From: CAZZBK01 sp964387325
GTDB taxonomy: Bacteria; Planctomycetota; Planctomycetia; Pirellulales; PNKZ01
Reading direction: 5' to 3'
DNA length: 64,000 nt
NCBI GenBank assembly: GCA_964387325.1
Contig: CAYLYE010000003.1
Coordinates: 7,726-71,725, forward strand
Position 1 is the stretch's first letter; every line of letters starts with the position of its first letter. Both the position numbers and the translations under genes were made by a program. Positions 33,818 through 42,417 of this stretch are shown piece by piece. Under the pieces are notes generated by a model. That model was not told the DNA's origin. It was given only the letters and a program-made list of their open reading frames with translations, and made no database searches.

Positions 33818-35308
33818 CTAAGTAATATTCCAGAAAAGACTTTCGTCCCACGGCCAGAGTGGCCGTTGAATCTGCCGGAAAGGCAAATTCCAGAAATCCG
33901 AGGCGGCACAACCCCGTCCTCGGGCGATTAAAACACGGCTGGCCATCGACTCGTAAGCCGCCCGAAATCCGCAAGGACTCTTGGCTACCAGCAACTTGGC
34001 AGCGAACGGATCTACTCCTGCCGAGTGGAACAACTCTGGCGCAAAGTGAGGGCCGCTTCGAGACGTGACGATGACCCGAATGCCACCGATACTGAGCACC
34101 GCAGACTCCCCCATGTTAATTGGTAGATTGCGGGCCAAATGCCCACTGATCGTAAATCGAGCCTCGAACAATCGTTCGACGACAACACGCGCCGTGAGCG
34201 GGTGTGAAAACATCGCATCGAGACGACCGCCAAGCACCGCCAACATCGTATTCCCCACTCCGGTCAGCCGTGCTTGCTCGACGACCTCGGGCGCGACCAG
34301 TGTCACCAGTGCCATCTCCGGCCAGTCATAGCGCAGCATCTCGCGCAGGACCAAATTGCTGTCCCCCGGCGCGCCCGATGTCGTCGCATCTGCCGAGTCA
34401 CTAATGACCACGAGGCCGGGCGTGTCATGCGCAATCTTCACCGCCTCGTCGATCTCGGTCAGCTCGGGCAGATACTCGCGGCGATGCGCCCAGACATCGC
34501 GCGCCAGTTCATCGGCTTCGCGCTGGGCAAGTGCCTGATCGTTATCGGTGACCACGACCACGGCGGTTCCCAGTTGGGCAATGTCGAGCCACGGTTGCAC
34601 AGTGGCCAGCCCAGCCGCCAAAAATCGCGGATCCTGTTCCAATCGCTGCGCATGTTCACGATATCGATAGCTGACGCTCTGTGGATTTTGGGTGTTAGCG
34701 CGCTCGGCCGGCACGACCATGGGTATCTTGCACCAGGCCATCGTCGGTCGGCAGCCATCGAGCAAAATACGCTGCAAAACCCGAGCCCCACGCTCGCCCG
34801 TTTCAAACACGTCGATGTGCGGCGCGGTGTGAAACAGCACCAGGGCATCGGCGCAGTCGATCATTTTTTGCGTCACATTGGCGTGTAAATCGAGCGTGGC
34901 CACCAGCGGCACGTCGGGCCCGAGCACATCGCGCACCGCGCGGAGCATTTCTCCTTCGACATCCATCGTCGCGTCCGAGACCATCGCTCCGTGCAAGGAC
35001 AACAGCATGCCGTCGACCCGTCCCGCAGCGCGCAAGGCACTCGTCATCTCGTCGCGGACCCAGGCGAACGTGTCGGCCGTTGCTCGACCACTGGGCCAGG
35101 CCATGAAACGCACCAGCGGCACGATTTCCGGCTGATTGGGCCACTTGAGGAGCGACTGAATGAACCCGCCGGGCTCATTCGTGTTGGCCATTTGTTCAAG
35201 CAGTTCCGCGCCCCGCACGACGCCAAAGTTCTCGAAATTGGCGCGTGTCGTCGGCAGGGGGTTAAACGTATTCGACTCTTGCGACAACTGGCCGATGGCG
35301 ATGCGCAT
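33818..35308 (-). CDS. M81 family metallopeptidase (MlrC/microcystinase C-like)
   Basis: 496 residues. The start at 35308 has GAGGAG before it and gives the family N-terminus MRIAIGQLSQESNTFNPLPT. Further landmarks are LLSLHGAMVSDATMDVEGEM, ATLDLHANVTQKMIDCADAL, FHTAPHIDVFETG and VVISDSADATTSGAPGDSN, covering the metal-binding Asp/His residues. Members include MlrC, which cleaves linearised microcystin, but most are of unknown substrate and may be general amidases. There is no signal peptide. The next gene upstream is the divergent hicAB locus. Confidence 0.92.
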   Translation of the reverse strand: MRIAIGQLSQESNTFNPLPTTRANFENFGVVRGAELLEQMANTNEPGGFIQSLLKWPNQPEIVPLVRFMAWPSGRATADTFAWVRDEMTSALRAAGRVDGMLLSLHGAMVSDATMDVEGEMLRAVRDVLGPDVPLVATLDLHANVTQKMIDCADALVLFHTAPHIDVFETGERGARVLQRILLDGCRPTMAWCKIPMVVPAERANTQNPQSVSYRYREHAQRLEQDPRFLAAGLATVQPWLDIAQLGTAVVVVTDNDQALAQREADELARDVWAHRREYLPELTEIDEAVKIAHDTPGLVVISDSADATTSGAPGDSNLVLREMLRYDWPEMALVTLVAPEVVEQARLTGVGNTMLAVLGGRLDAMFSHPLTARVVVERLFEARFTISGHLARNLPINMGESAVLSIGGIRVIVTSRSGPHFAPELFHSAGVDPFAAKLLVAKSPCGFRAAYESMASRVLIARGRGCAASDFWNLPFRQIQRPLWPWDESLFWNIT

Positions 35309-35428
35309 GACCGAGAGACTCCTCGCTGGGGACGGTAGCAGGCAGATGCCGTGTGTACCACGAGACTCGTACAGGCTCAAGCGATACTCGTCGGGTGGGT
35401 CCCAATCCTCACGGCGGCCAGAAAAAAC

Positions 35429-35462
35429 TTGACACGCCAACGTGTATAACCTTAAATATACA
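35429..35462 (+). promoter_or_regulatory. hicAB promoter with overlapping dyad operator
   Basis: TTGACA (35429-35434) and TAAATA (35453-35458) are 18 bases apart and end almost at the start codon, so the message may be nearly leaderless. TGTATA (35443) and TATACA (35457) form a perfect 6-bp inverted repeat with an 8-base spacer across the -10 box, a plausible site for HicB autorepression. Confidence 0.55.
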
Positions 35463-35463
35463 T

Positions 35464-35655
35464 ATGCCGAGCGAGCGCCGATTCGCCGAAGTCAAGAAAA
35501 TGCTTCAAGACGCGGGCTATACGCTTGATCGCGTCACCGGGTCGCATCACATCTTTGAGAAGCCGGGAGTTGAAAACATCGTGGTGCCCGTGCATCACGG
35601 AAAGGTCAAATACGCTTATGTGCGCAAAATCGAAAAAACCCTCCAAGGAGCTTGA
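35464..35655 (+). CDS. hicA: HicA-family toxin (mRNA interferase)
   Basis: A 63-residue double-stranded-RNA-binding-fold toxin of the HicA/YcfA type: MPSERRFAEVKKMLQDAGYT followed by RVTGSHHIFEKPG, which holds the catalytic His, and IVVPVHHGKVKYAYVRKIEK. It should cleave mRNA when not bound by its antitoxin. The start at 35464 follows the promoter almost directly. The antitoxin gene begins inside its last 38 bases, an arrangement that couples the two. There is a second HicA/HicB pair at 42199-42685 on the other strand. Confidence 0.9.
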   Translation: MPSERRFAEVKKMLQDAGYTLDRVTGSHHIFEKPGVENIVVPVHHGKVKYAYVRKIEKTLQGA

Positions 35656-36028
35656 TCGCCCCTTTGCGGCAGCGGTTCTGGCCCAGGCACGCGAGATCGC
35701 CGAGCTGTATCAGGTCGTCCTCTGGCAGGAGGAAGGACATTGGTTTGGACGGGGCCTCGAGTTGCCGTTGACGTTTGGCGACGGCCCGACTGCCGAGAAG
35801 GCCGTGAAAAATACCCGCGCAGGCTTGGTTGCGCATGTGGCTCACTTGCTTGAAAAAGGTCAGCGGCCTCCGGCTCCCGCCTCGGCCGGAACACGTGGCG
35901 AGCAGGTGAACGTGCGACTTTCGACCGACGAGAAGCAAAGCTTCGAGTTAGCCGCCCGGAGCCGTGGTTTCGAGGGGCTCAGCGATTTCATCCGCACGAC
36001 GGTCCTCATGGCAATTCGCTCGTCTTAG
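35618..36028 (+). CDS. hicB: HicB-family antitoxin with C-terminal ribbon-helix-helix domain
   Basis: 136 residues starting at the ATG inside hicA. The N-terminal HicB fold is seen as YQVVLWQEEGHWFGRGLELP then GDGPTAEKAVKNTRAGLVAH. The C-terminal region (QVNVRLSTDEKQSFELAARS, then FEGLSDFIRTTVL) is a ribbon-helix-helix DNA-binding domain. It would neutralise HicA and repress the shared promoter through the dyad at 35443-35462. Overlap with hicA by 38 bases implies coupled translation. Confidence 0.88.
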   Translation: MCAKSKKPSKELDRPFAAAVLAQAREIAELYQVVLWQEEGHWFGRGLELPLTFGDGPTAEKAVKNTRAGLVAHVAHLLEKGQRPPAPASAGTRGEQVNVRLSTDEKQSFELAARSRGFEGLSDFIRTTVLMAIRSS

Positions 36029-36043
36029 GCGAGGTTATGACCC

Positions 36044-36160
36044 ATGCCCAGTGACATTTTTGTTCACGACTTCTATGTCGAGATTCATTGGAGCAGGATA
36101 GCGATTCTCATGTTGTTCGCGGGAGTGGTTGTTTATGTGATTCGCCGTCGCCGGCGCTAA
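36044..36160 (+). CDS. Possible 38-residue single-span membrane protein
   Basis: The frame reads MPSDIFVHDFYVEIHWSRIA, then a short hydrophobic stretch (ILMLFAGVVVYVI) and five arginines at the end. GAGG lies nine bases before the ATG. The polar head, single span and positive end are what a small membrane peptide would have. It follows hicB by 15 bases and could be co-transcribed. There is no homology claim; it could be chance. Confidence 0.4.
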   Translation: MPSDIFVHDFYVEIHWSRIAILMLFAGVVVYVIRRRRR

Positions 36161-36210
36161 ATGGTCGATCGGGTCGAATATTGAGCGGTTTTTAGGCGGT
36201 TTTCGCCCCG

Positions 36211-36238
36211 TTGGCTTGCACGCTCGGCGGACTATAAT
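36211..36238 (+). promoter_or_regulatory. Sigma70-type promoter of the aspartate kinase gene
   Basis: TTGGCT at 36211-36216 and a perfect TATAAT at 36233-36238 are separated by 16 bases, with the start codon about 50 bases further on. Confidence 0.6.
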
Positions 36239-36286
36239 GGTCGGTTTCCCTCAAATACGCCTGTCGTTGTGAGAAACGCCCGCATC

Positions 36287-38062
36287 ATGTCCCTCATTGT
36301 GCAAAAGTTTGGCGGCACCAGTGTTGCCACCCCCGAGAAAATCCTCGCCGCGGCTCGCAAAGCCATCCGCACCCATCAACAGGGACATCAAGTCGTCATG
36401 GTCGTCAGCGCCATGGGGCACCACACCGACGAACTGATCGAGTTGGCCGAGAAGATCACTGACACCCCGCCGGCCCGCGAGATGGATATGCTTCTCTCGA
36501 CCGGCGAGCAAGTGAGCGTCGCGCTCGTGGCGATGGCGATCGAATCGCTGGGCTGCAAAGCGATCAGTCTCACGGGCGCGCAGATTGGCATCCGCACGAA
36601 TAATGTCCACGGCAAGGCGCGGATCCAGTCGATCTCGGCCGATCGCATGAAAAAAGCCCTCGATGAAGGTAAAATCGTCATCGCGGCCGGCTTTCAGGGT
36701 ATCGATCAAGACTTCAATATCACCACCCTGGGCCGCGGCGGCAGCGACACCACGGCAGTCGCTCTCGCGGCCGTGCTCGGCGCTGACGCCTGCGAAATCT
36801 ATACCGATGTCGACGGCGTCTACACGACCGATCCACGCATCGTCGCTGAGGCTCGCAAGGTCAAGCAAATCAGCTACGACGAAATGCTCGAACTGGCCAG
36901 CCTGGGCGCGGGGGTGATGCACAGCCGCTCGATCGAGTTCGCCAAGAAGTTCGATGTGCCGATCCATGTGCGGAGCAGCTTCACCGACATTCCTGGCTCG
37001 ATGATCGTCATCGACGCCGAGGTTGCGGGCGCGGCGGTCTGCGGCGCCACGCTCGTCAAAAGCGAAGCCCGAGTCACCGTGCTCGGCGTGCCCGACAAGC
37101 CCGGCGCGAGTCATACGCTGTTCTCGAAAATCGCCGGCCGCAACGTCTCGGTCGATATGATTGTGCAAAACGTCGGGGCCGACGAACGGGCCGACATCTC
37201 GTTCACTGTGCTCAAGGACGACCTGCGAGAAACCTTGCAAGCGGCCCAAGAGGCGGCCGACGAACTCGGCGCCGAAGGGGTCACGCACGACGACAATGTC
37301 TCGAAGGTTTCGGTCGTGGGCCTCGGCATGGCTGAGCAAACCGGTGTGGCAGAGAAGATGTTCCGCTCACTGGCCACCGCGGGCGTGAACATCCAGATGA
37401 TCACCACGAGCGAGATTAAAATCTCGGTGCTGGTCTCGCGCGAGCAAGGACTCGAAGCCCTCCGCACGGTCCACAAGGCGTTTCAACTTGACGTTCCCCC
37501 GGCCGCGACCAATGCGCCAGCGGCCTCGTCGAGTGCGAGTCGTCAAAAGGACCCCGCCGCGGTGGTCCGTCGCCTGCAAGGAATGGAAGACCTGACGGTC
37601 GAGGATGTTGAACTCGATGAGAGCCAGGCCAGCGTGACGATTGCCCGCGTGCCTGACACCCCCGGCGTGGCGGCTCAGGTGTTCGAGCAAATCGCCGCGG
37701 GGGGCATTTTCGTCGACATGATCGTGCAGAGCTTCGGCCGTGACGGCCGCGCCAACCTCAGCTTCACCGTGCCGCGAACCGACCGCGCCAAGGCCGTCAA
37801 GGTGGCCGAGCAATTGGCCGCCCAGTTCAACTGCGGACCGGTCACCACTCTGAACGAAGTCGCCAAGCTCTCGGTCTCGGGTATCGGTATGCGGAGTCAC
37901 ACCGGGGTCGCCATTCGCATGTTCCGCTCGCTCGCCGACGCTCTCATCAATGTCGAGATGAGCAATACCAGCGAGGTGCGGGTGAACGTGATCGTCGCCG
38001 GCAGCAAGGCCCGCGAAGCGCGACTAGCACTCGAGCAGGCCTTTGCCGATTGTCGCGAGTAG
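36287..38062 (+). CDS. lysC: Aspartate kinase with duplicated ACT-domain regulatory region
   Basis: Phosphorylates aspartate, the first step to lysine, threonine and methionine. The kinase domain opens with MSLIVQKFGGTSVATPEKIL and includes GRGGSDTTAVALAAVLGADA and EIYTDVDGVYTTDPR. At 591 residues it is well above the usual 400 or so, because the ACT regulatory region is duplicated: VTVLGVPDKPGASHTLFSKI and SVVGLGMAEQTGVAEKMFRS form the first pair, VTIARVPDTPGVAAQVFEQI and SVSGIGMRSHTGVAIRMFRS the second. This suggests feedback by more than one amino acid. The start at 36287 matches the conserved N-terminus. Confidence 0.94.
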   Translation: MSLIVQKFGGTSVATPEKILAAARKAIRTHQQGHQVVMVVSAMGHHTDELIELAEKITDTPPAREMDMLLSTGEQVSVALVAMAIESLGCKAISLTGAQIGIRTNNVHGKARIQSISADRMKKALDEGKIVIAAGFQGIDQDFNITTLGRGGSDTTAVALAAVLGADACEIYTDVDGVYTTDPRIVAEARKVKQISYDEMLELASLGAGVMHSRSIEFAKKFDVPIHVRSSFTDIPGSMIVIDAEVAGAAVCGATLVKSEARVTVLGVPDKPGASHTLFSKIAGRNVSVDMIVQNVGADERADISFTVLKDDLRETLQAAQEAADELGAEGVTHDDNVSKVSVVGLGMAEQTGVAEKMFRSLATAGVNIQMITTSEIKISVLVSREQGLEALRTVHKAFQLDVPPAATNAPAASSSASRQKDPAAVVRRLQGMEDLTVEDVELDESQASVTIARVPDTPGVAAQVFEQIAAGGIFVDMIVQSFGRDGRANLSFTVPRTDRAKAVKVAEQLAAQFNCGPVTTLNEVAKLSVSGIGMRSHTGVAIRMFRSLADALINVEMSNTSEVRVNVIVAGSKAREARLALEQAFADCRE

Positions 38063-38333
38063 CCTGCAACGCCCTCAACGACTGTAACGATTCTGCCAAG
38101 ACGACCGTTCGTGTCGAGCGTGACTGTCAGTCGCACGATGCTCAAGATAGTTGATCGCCCGATCGTAGCTATCATGCCGTGAGAGGGCGCGCGAACTCAA
38201 ATTAGTGACAGCATTGCGACGATGCTCATTGCGACGAACCCGACTCGGGCACAGGCGTGCCCCGTGACCTCAAGTCTGCGACGGATGCAGCACTCGCGGG
38301 TTCGACCAGTCTGACGCACAAGGATGCTCGGCG

Positions 38334-39086
38334 ATGAACAAGCCTCTGACGCGGGCGGTAGCCCTGGCGCTGCTCACAACCAGTAGCGCGATGGCGCAGT
38401 ACCCCAATCCATCGGCCCCCGTTGGCTTCCAACCGGCGACGCAGAACGTCACACCGGTGCAATACGGTGCCGCGACGCGATCGCAATACCCGCAATCGCG
38501 CAAAAACGTTCGGGTCGCTCAGGCCACGTCGACGCGCCTGCCCGCGGTCAGCGGGGCGAACAAGCCGCAGATGGCTCAGCACGCGCCCACCAACGCGCGT
38601 CCGAATCAGAACCTGCGCGTCGCCTCGCAAGTCGGGTACGGACAACCGACCCCAGCCGGCTGGCAACCTCCGGCCTCGGCTCCGGTCCCACCGCCAGCTC
38701 CTCCGACAGCCGACATGAGCGCGGGCGCCTCGGGTGGCGACTGTAACAGCGGTTGTGGCGCGGGGGGCGGTGGCGGCTACGGCGGCGGTTATCCGTATGG
38801 ACCCATGAACCGAACCCCCTTGGTCCGCGGCTGGTATGTCCCGTTCTGGCACAGCCCCGGCGACATGCCGCAACACTATCCGTACTTTCCGAACGCCCAC
38901 GGCTATTACTACTACCGGCCGTATAACGTGATCCACATTCCTCAGCAGCAGGAAATGATCAACCGTTGGGGCTTGGACCCACGCAACACGATGGATAACC
39001 GCTTCTTCGAGCGGATCTATCAAGAGCAAGAAAACCTCCAAGGTCAGGACACGGCCGGCGCTCCCAACGTGTTCGTGCCGCGGTAA
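38334..39086 (+). CDS. Secreted Pro/Gly/Tyr-rich protein of unknown function
   Basis: A signal peptide (MNKPLTRAVALALLTTSSAM, cut after AMA) is followed by a low-complexity region rich in Pro, Gln and Ala (about residues 22-150), a Gly-rich stretch with two Cys, and a conserved-looking C-terminal block: NRTPLVRGWYVPFWHSPGDM, then HGYYYYRPYNVIHIPQQQE and WGLDPRNTMDNRFFERIY. I recall this block from planctomycete genomes, without a function. The Tyr-rich block may be a surface or matrix component. It stands alone, with no partners nearby. Confidence 0.75.
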   Translation: MNKPLTRAVALALLTTSSAMAQYPNPSAPVGFQPATQNVTPVQYGAATRSQYPQSRKNVRVAQATSTRLPAVSGANKPQMAQHAPTNARPNQNLRVASQVGYGQPTPAGWQPPASAPVPPPAPPTADMSAGASGGDCNSGCGAGGGGGYGGGYPYGPMNRTPLVRGWYVPFWHSPGDMPQHYPYFPNAHGYYYYRPYNVIHIPQQQEMINRWGLDPRNTMDNRFFERIYQEQENLQGQDTAGAPNVFVPR

Positions 39087-39132
39087 CACTTTCCTACTCG
39101 ATACGCAGAAATCGCTCCGAGCCAATCTTTCC

Positions 39133-39208
39133 GAGCCGGGGGCGTGAGCCCCCGGATAAGTTAGCCCTGTCAATCGCCACGATCTCCGCGGGCTCACGCC
39201 CCCGGCTC
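39133..39208. repeat. Paired inverted repeat, GAGCCGGGGGC type
   Basis: GAGCCGGGGGCGTGAGCCCC then CGG (39133-39155) faces a complementary unit at 39186-39208 (22 of 23 positions). Each unit is itself a palindrome around GGGGGCGTGAGCCCCC. It lies between two genes and looks like a dispersed intergenic element of the REP/REPIN kind, distinct from the GGTCAGGCAC family. Confidence 0.65.
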
Positions 39209-39264
39209 GATTTGGTGTTGATTCTGGCTCGATTGAGATTCGCTTCTGACGTTACAATCAGCGC

Positions 39265-41442
39265 GTGAACACTTCCCCATCCACGCTGGCCACCGCGTTC
39301 GAACACCATCGCGGCGGACGATTGTCCGCCGCCGAGGCCGGGTATCGCCAACTGCTCGCCGCCGAGCCGAGTAATGCCTCGCTGTGGCATTTGTTGGGCG
39401 TGGTCGCCCTGCAGCAAGGCGCCGCCGCCGCGGCCGCCGAGCACATGCAGCGCAGCGTGTCGCTCGACTCCAGCGTGGCCGAGGTGCATCGCAATCTGGC
39501 GCTAGTTTACATGAACCTGGGGCAACTTCCGGCCGCCAGCGCCTCGCTGCGCAAGGCCCTCGAGTTGCAACCGACGTATGCCGAGGCTCACGTCAACTTG
39601 GCCGACGTGTTTCGCCAGCAAGGGCAACTCGACGCAGCCGTGGCGGGCTACTGTCAGGCGTTGCAATTGCAACCGCAACATGCCGCTGCCCACTGCAACC
39701 TCGGGCTGACCTATCAACTGCAAGGTCGCTTCGACGCGGCAGTCGACGCGTATCAGACCGCCTTGCGGCTACAACCGTCGCTGGTCGAGGCTTATGCGAA
39801 CATCGGCGTCGCGCGGCAATTGCAAGGTAAAATCCCCGAGGCGATCGAGTACTTTCGCAAGACCTTAGCGGCCATTCCCGATCATGCCTCGACGCATGCC
39901 AACCTGGGCGGGGCGCTCTTGTCGCTCTCGCGTTACGAAGAGGCGGCACTACACGCTCGCCGCGCGATCCAGTTGCAACCCCAGCTCGCCGAGGGGCACT
40001 TGGCACTCGGCGTCGCCTTGCAAGGCATCAAAAAGCATGACGAGTCGGTGGCCTGCTTTCGCCGGGCGATCGAACTCAACCCGCGACTCGCCGCAGCCCA
40101 TGACAACCTAGGGGTGATCCTGCGTCAGCTCGGACAAATCGACGCCGCGCTGCCTTGTTACCGCCGCGCGCTCGAAGTCTCGCCGAATTTCTCCTCCGCG
40201 CTGAGCAACTACCTCTACGCGCTCCAGTACCATCCCCGCGTCACCCTGGCTCAGCTCGCCTCGGCCCATGCTGAGTACGAACAGCGTTTTGCCGCGGCGC
40301 TCACCAAGGCTGCGCCGGCCGTTCAGCTCACGCGGCTTGACAATCGTCCATTGCGACTGGGCCTCATCTCGCCCGACTTCGGAACACACCCAGTAGGTCG
40401 GCTGCTGATCCGTGGCGTCGAGCACCTCGATCGCGCGCAGATCGAGCTGGTGTGCTACAACGATCGCCGCGTGGCCGATGAACTGACCGCACGATTTCAC
40501 TCCGCGGCCACCTCATGGCGCGAGATCGCCGGTATGAACGACGCACAAGTCGCCGAGCGCATCCGCGCCGATCGGCTCGATATGCTCATCGATCTTACCG
40601 GACACACGGCCAGCAATCGACTGCTCGTGATGGCTCGGCGCCCCAGCCCGATTCAGATCTCGTATTTGGGCTATGAAGGCACGACCGGCCTGTCAGCCAT
40701 CGACTACATTCTTGCCGATCGACACACGATTCCCAGCGAGTATGAATCGTTTTACTGCGAACGAGTCGTGCGGCTCCCGGATAGTTATCTGTGTTTCGAT
40801 CCACCGAGCGAAGCGCCTTCGGTCAATACGTTGCCCGCGCTCCGCAACGGTTTCATCACGCTGGGTTGCTGCAATAATCCCTGTAAAATCAACGAAGGGG
40901 TCATCACGGCGTGGTCAGAAATTCTGCGGCGGCTGCCGACCGCGCGGCTGAAACTCAAGTACGGCGGTCTACTCGAGCCTTCGGCGCTCGACCGAGTGCG
41001 GCGCGGTTTTGCCAGCCACGGGGTCGACCTGGGGCGGCTCGACTTCGCCGGAAAATCTCCGTACGGCGAATATCTGGCCGCGTATCATGAGATCGACCTG
41101 GCTCTTGACCCGTTCCCGTTCAGCGGTGGCATGACGACTTGCGAGGCGCTGTGGATGGGTGTGCCGGTCGTCACCCTGCCGGGTGAAACATTCGCCAGCC
41201 GGCATGGACTGAGCTATCTCAGCGCGGCCGGCTTGACCGACATGGTCGCCACGAGCGTCGAGCAGTATGTAGAATGCACGGTGCGTTGGGCAAGTGATCT
41301 GCCCCGGCTTGCCGCGCGGCGGGCCGAGCAACGTGATCGAGTCGCGGCCTCGCCATTGTGTGACGGCCCGCGATTCGCCACCGCGCTGACCCAAACCCTG
41401 CGGCAACTTTTCGATCAACGACTCGTCGCTCAGCAAGCCTGA
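39265..41442 (+). CDS. TPR protein with GT41 (OGT/SPINDLY-like) glycosyltransferase domain, third copy
   Basis: Starts with GTG. About ten TPR units (residues about 1-320) precede a GT41 region (about 350-715) with RLGLISPDFGTHPVGRL, LIDLTGHTASNRLLVM, QISYLGYEGTTGLSAID, the Lys-bearing GCCNNPCKINEGVI and FPFSGGMTTCEALWMGVPVV. The substitution FSGGMTT for WSGHTT near the active site sets it apart from the other two copies and may mean a different donor or acceptor. It is followed 42 bases later by a PIG-L deacetylase gene, also a sugar-amide enzyme family, but a functional link is only inference. Confidence 0.92.
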   Translation: MNTSPSTLATAFEHHRGGRLSAAEAGYRQLLAAEPSNASLWHLLGVVALQQGAAAAAAEHMQRSVSLDSSVAEVHRNLALVYMNLGQLPAASASLRKALELQPTYAEAHVNLADVFRQQGQLDAAVAGYCQALQLQPQHAAAHCNLGLTYQLQGRFDAAVDAYQTALRLQPSLVEAYANIGVARQLQGKIPEAIEYFRKTLAAIPDHASTHANLGGALLSLSRYEEAALHARRAIQLQPQLAEGHLALGVALQGIKKHDESVACFRRAIELNPRLAAAHDNLGVILRQLGQIDAALPCYRRALEVSPNFSSALSNYLYALQYHPRVTLAQLASAHAEYEQRFAAALTKAAPAVQLTRLDNRPLRLGLISPDFGTHPVGRLLIRGVEHLDRAQIELVCYNDRRVADELTARFHSAATSWREIAGMNDAQVAERIRADRLDMLIDLTGHTASNRLLVMARRPSPIQISYLGYEGTTGLSAIDYILADRHTIPSEYESFYCERVVRLPDSYLCFDPPSEAPSVNTLPALRNGFITLGCCNNPCKINEGVITAWSEILRRLPTARLKLKYGGLLEPSALDRVRRGFASHGVDLGRLDFAGKSPYGEYLAAYHEIDLALDPFPFSGGMTTCEALWMGVPVVTLPGETFASRHGLSYLSAAGLTDMVATSVEQYVECTVRWASDLPRLAARRAEQRDRVAASPLCDGPRFATALTQTLRQLFDQRLVAQQA

Positions 41443-41484
41443 TCGCATGAGCAAGACCACCTCATTGAGAACAGCGAGACACTG

Positions 41485-42174
41485 ATGTTGGATGTCCTCG
41501 TCATCGCGCCGCACCCTGACGACGCCGAGTTGGGCATGGGGGGCGCGATCCTCAAGATGCACGACGATGGCTTGCGTGTCGGCGTGCTCGATTTGACCAA
41601 CGGCGAGCCGACACCCTTCGGTTCTCCTGAGATTCGCGCCGCAGAAACAGCCGCGGCGACTCAAGTGCTCGGCCTCGCTTGGCGCGAGAATCTGGGGCTC
41701 CCCAACCGCGCTTTGCAAGCCACGCTCGAAGCGCGTGCCGCGCTGGCCAGCGTCTTCCGTCGAGTCCGACCGCGCTGGCTCTTTGCCCCCTACTGGGTCG
41801 ATGCTCATCCGGATCATGTCGCGGCGACGGAGCTGATCGAGGCGGCCCGGTTTTGGTCGAAGCTCACGAAAACCGATCTACCGGGCGAACCGCATCACCC
41901 GCAGGGCATCATCTATTACTACTGTGTCCACCTACGGGTCGTGGCTCAGCCGGCGTTTGTGCTCGATATCTCACCGTACTGGCAGCGAAAACGCCAGGCG
42001 ATCGAGTGTTATCAGAGCCAGTTCATCACGGGGCGCGATTTGACGCCGCCGACATTTGTCGACCGGCTCGAAGAGCAGGCGGCTTACTGGGGCTGGTCGA
42101 TCAACGCACGTTACGGCGAGCCCTTTGCCACGCGCGAGGCCGTCGGCCTCCGCAGCCTCCGCGATCTGCTGTGA
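41485..42174 (+). CDS. bshB1: PIG-L family deacetylase, BshB1-like
   Basis: 229 residues. The zinc site is visible as VIAPHPDDAELGMGG and DAHPDHVAATELIEAA. The segments TNGEPTPFGSPEIRAAET and RENLGLPNRALQ follow the pattern of BshB1, which removes the acetyl group from N-acetylglucosaminyl-malate in bacillithiol synthesis. BshA and BshC are not in this window, so the pathway cannot be confirmed. Other PIG-L enzymes acting on GlcNAc conjugates remain possible. It probably shares a transcript with the preceding glycosyltransferase gene. Confidence 0.85.
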   Translation: MLDVLVIAPHPDDAELGMGGAILKMHDDGLRVGVLDLTNGEPTPFGSPEIRAAETAAATQVLGLAWRENLGLPNRALQATLEARAALASVFRRVRPRWLFAPYWVDAHPDHVAATELIEAARFWSKLTKTDLPGEPHHPQGIIYYYCVHLRVVAQPAFVLDISPYWQRKRQAIECYQSQFITGRDLTPPTFVDRLEEQAAYWGWSINARYGEPFATREAVGLRSLRDLL

Positions 42175-42198
42175 GACAGGGGCGAGAGCGTTGGTCTA

Positions 42199-42417
42199 TC
42201 AGGCGAACATCAATTTGCCTCGGGGCTCAGGGATCGGCCGACCCAATTGCTGCGCGGTCTCGATCCATTGCTGAATGACAGTCTCCGCGTTAGCGAGCGC
42301 TTCCTGATACGTGGCTCCGTCGGCCATACAGCCGGCTAGCTCCGGTACCTCGGCAATGAACGCCTGATCCGCCGTGCTCCAATACAAGATGATCTCGTAA
42401 CGAACATTATTCGACAT
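42199..42417 (-). CDS. hicB: HicB-family antitoxin, second system
   Basis: 72 residues, a minimal HicB fold without a separate DNA-binding domain: YEIILYWSTADQAFIAEVPE then LAGCMADGATYQEALANAET and VIQQWIETAQQLGRPIPEP. It overlaps the preceding toxin gene by 11 bases. Because it lacks the ribbon-helix-helix end of the first system's HicB, any promoter control must come from the complex itself or another factor. The proposed toxin partner is the gene at 42407-42685. Confidence 0.87.
   Translation of the reverse strand: MSNNVRYEIILYWSTADQAFIAEVPELAGCMADGATYQEALANAETVIQQWIETAQQLGRPIPEPRGKLMFA

Noticed and set aside
39265..42174. A complete bacillithiol pathway around the PIG-L deacetylase
   Set aside because: BshA and BshC are not present in this window; the neighbour is an OGT-like enzyme, so a full pathway cannot be claimed.
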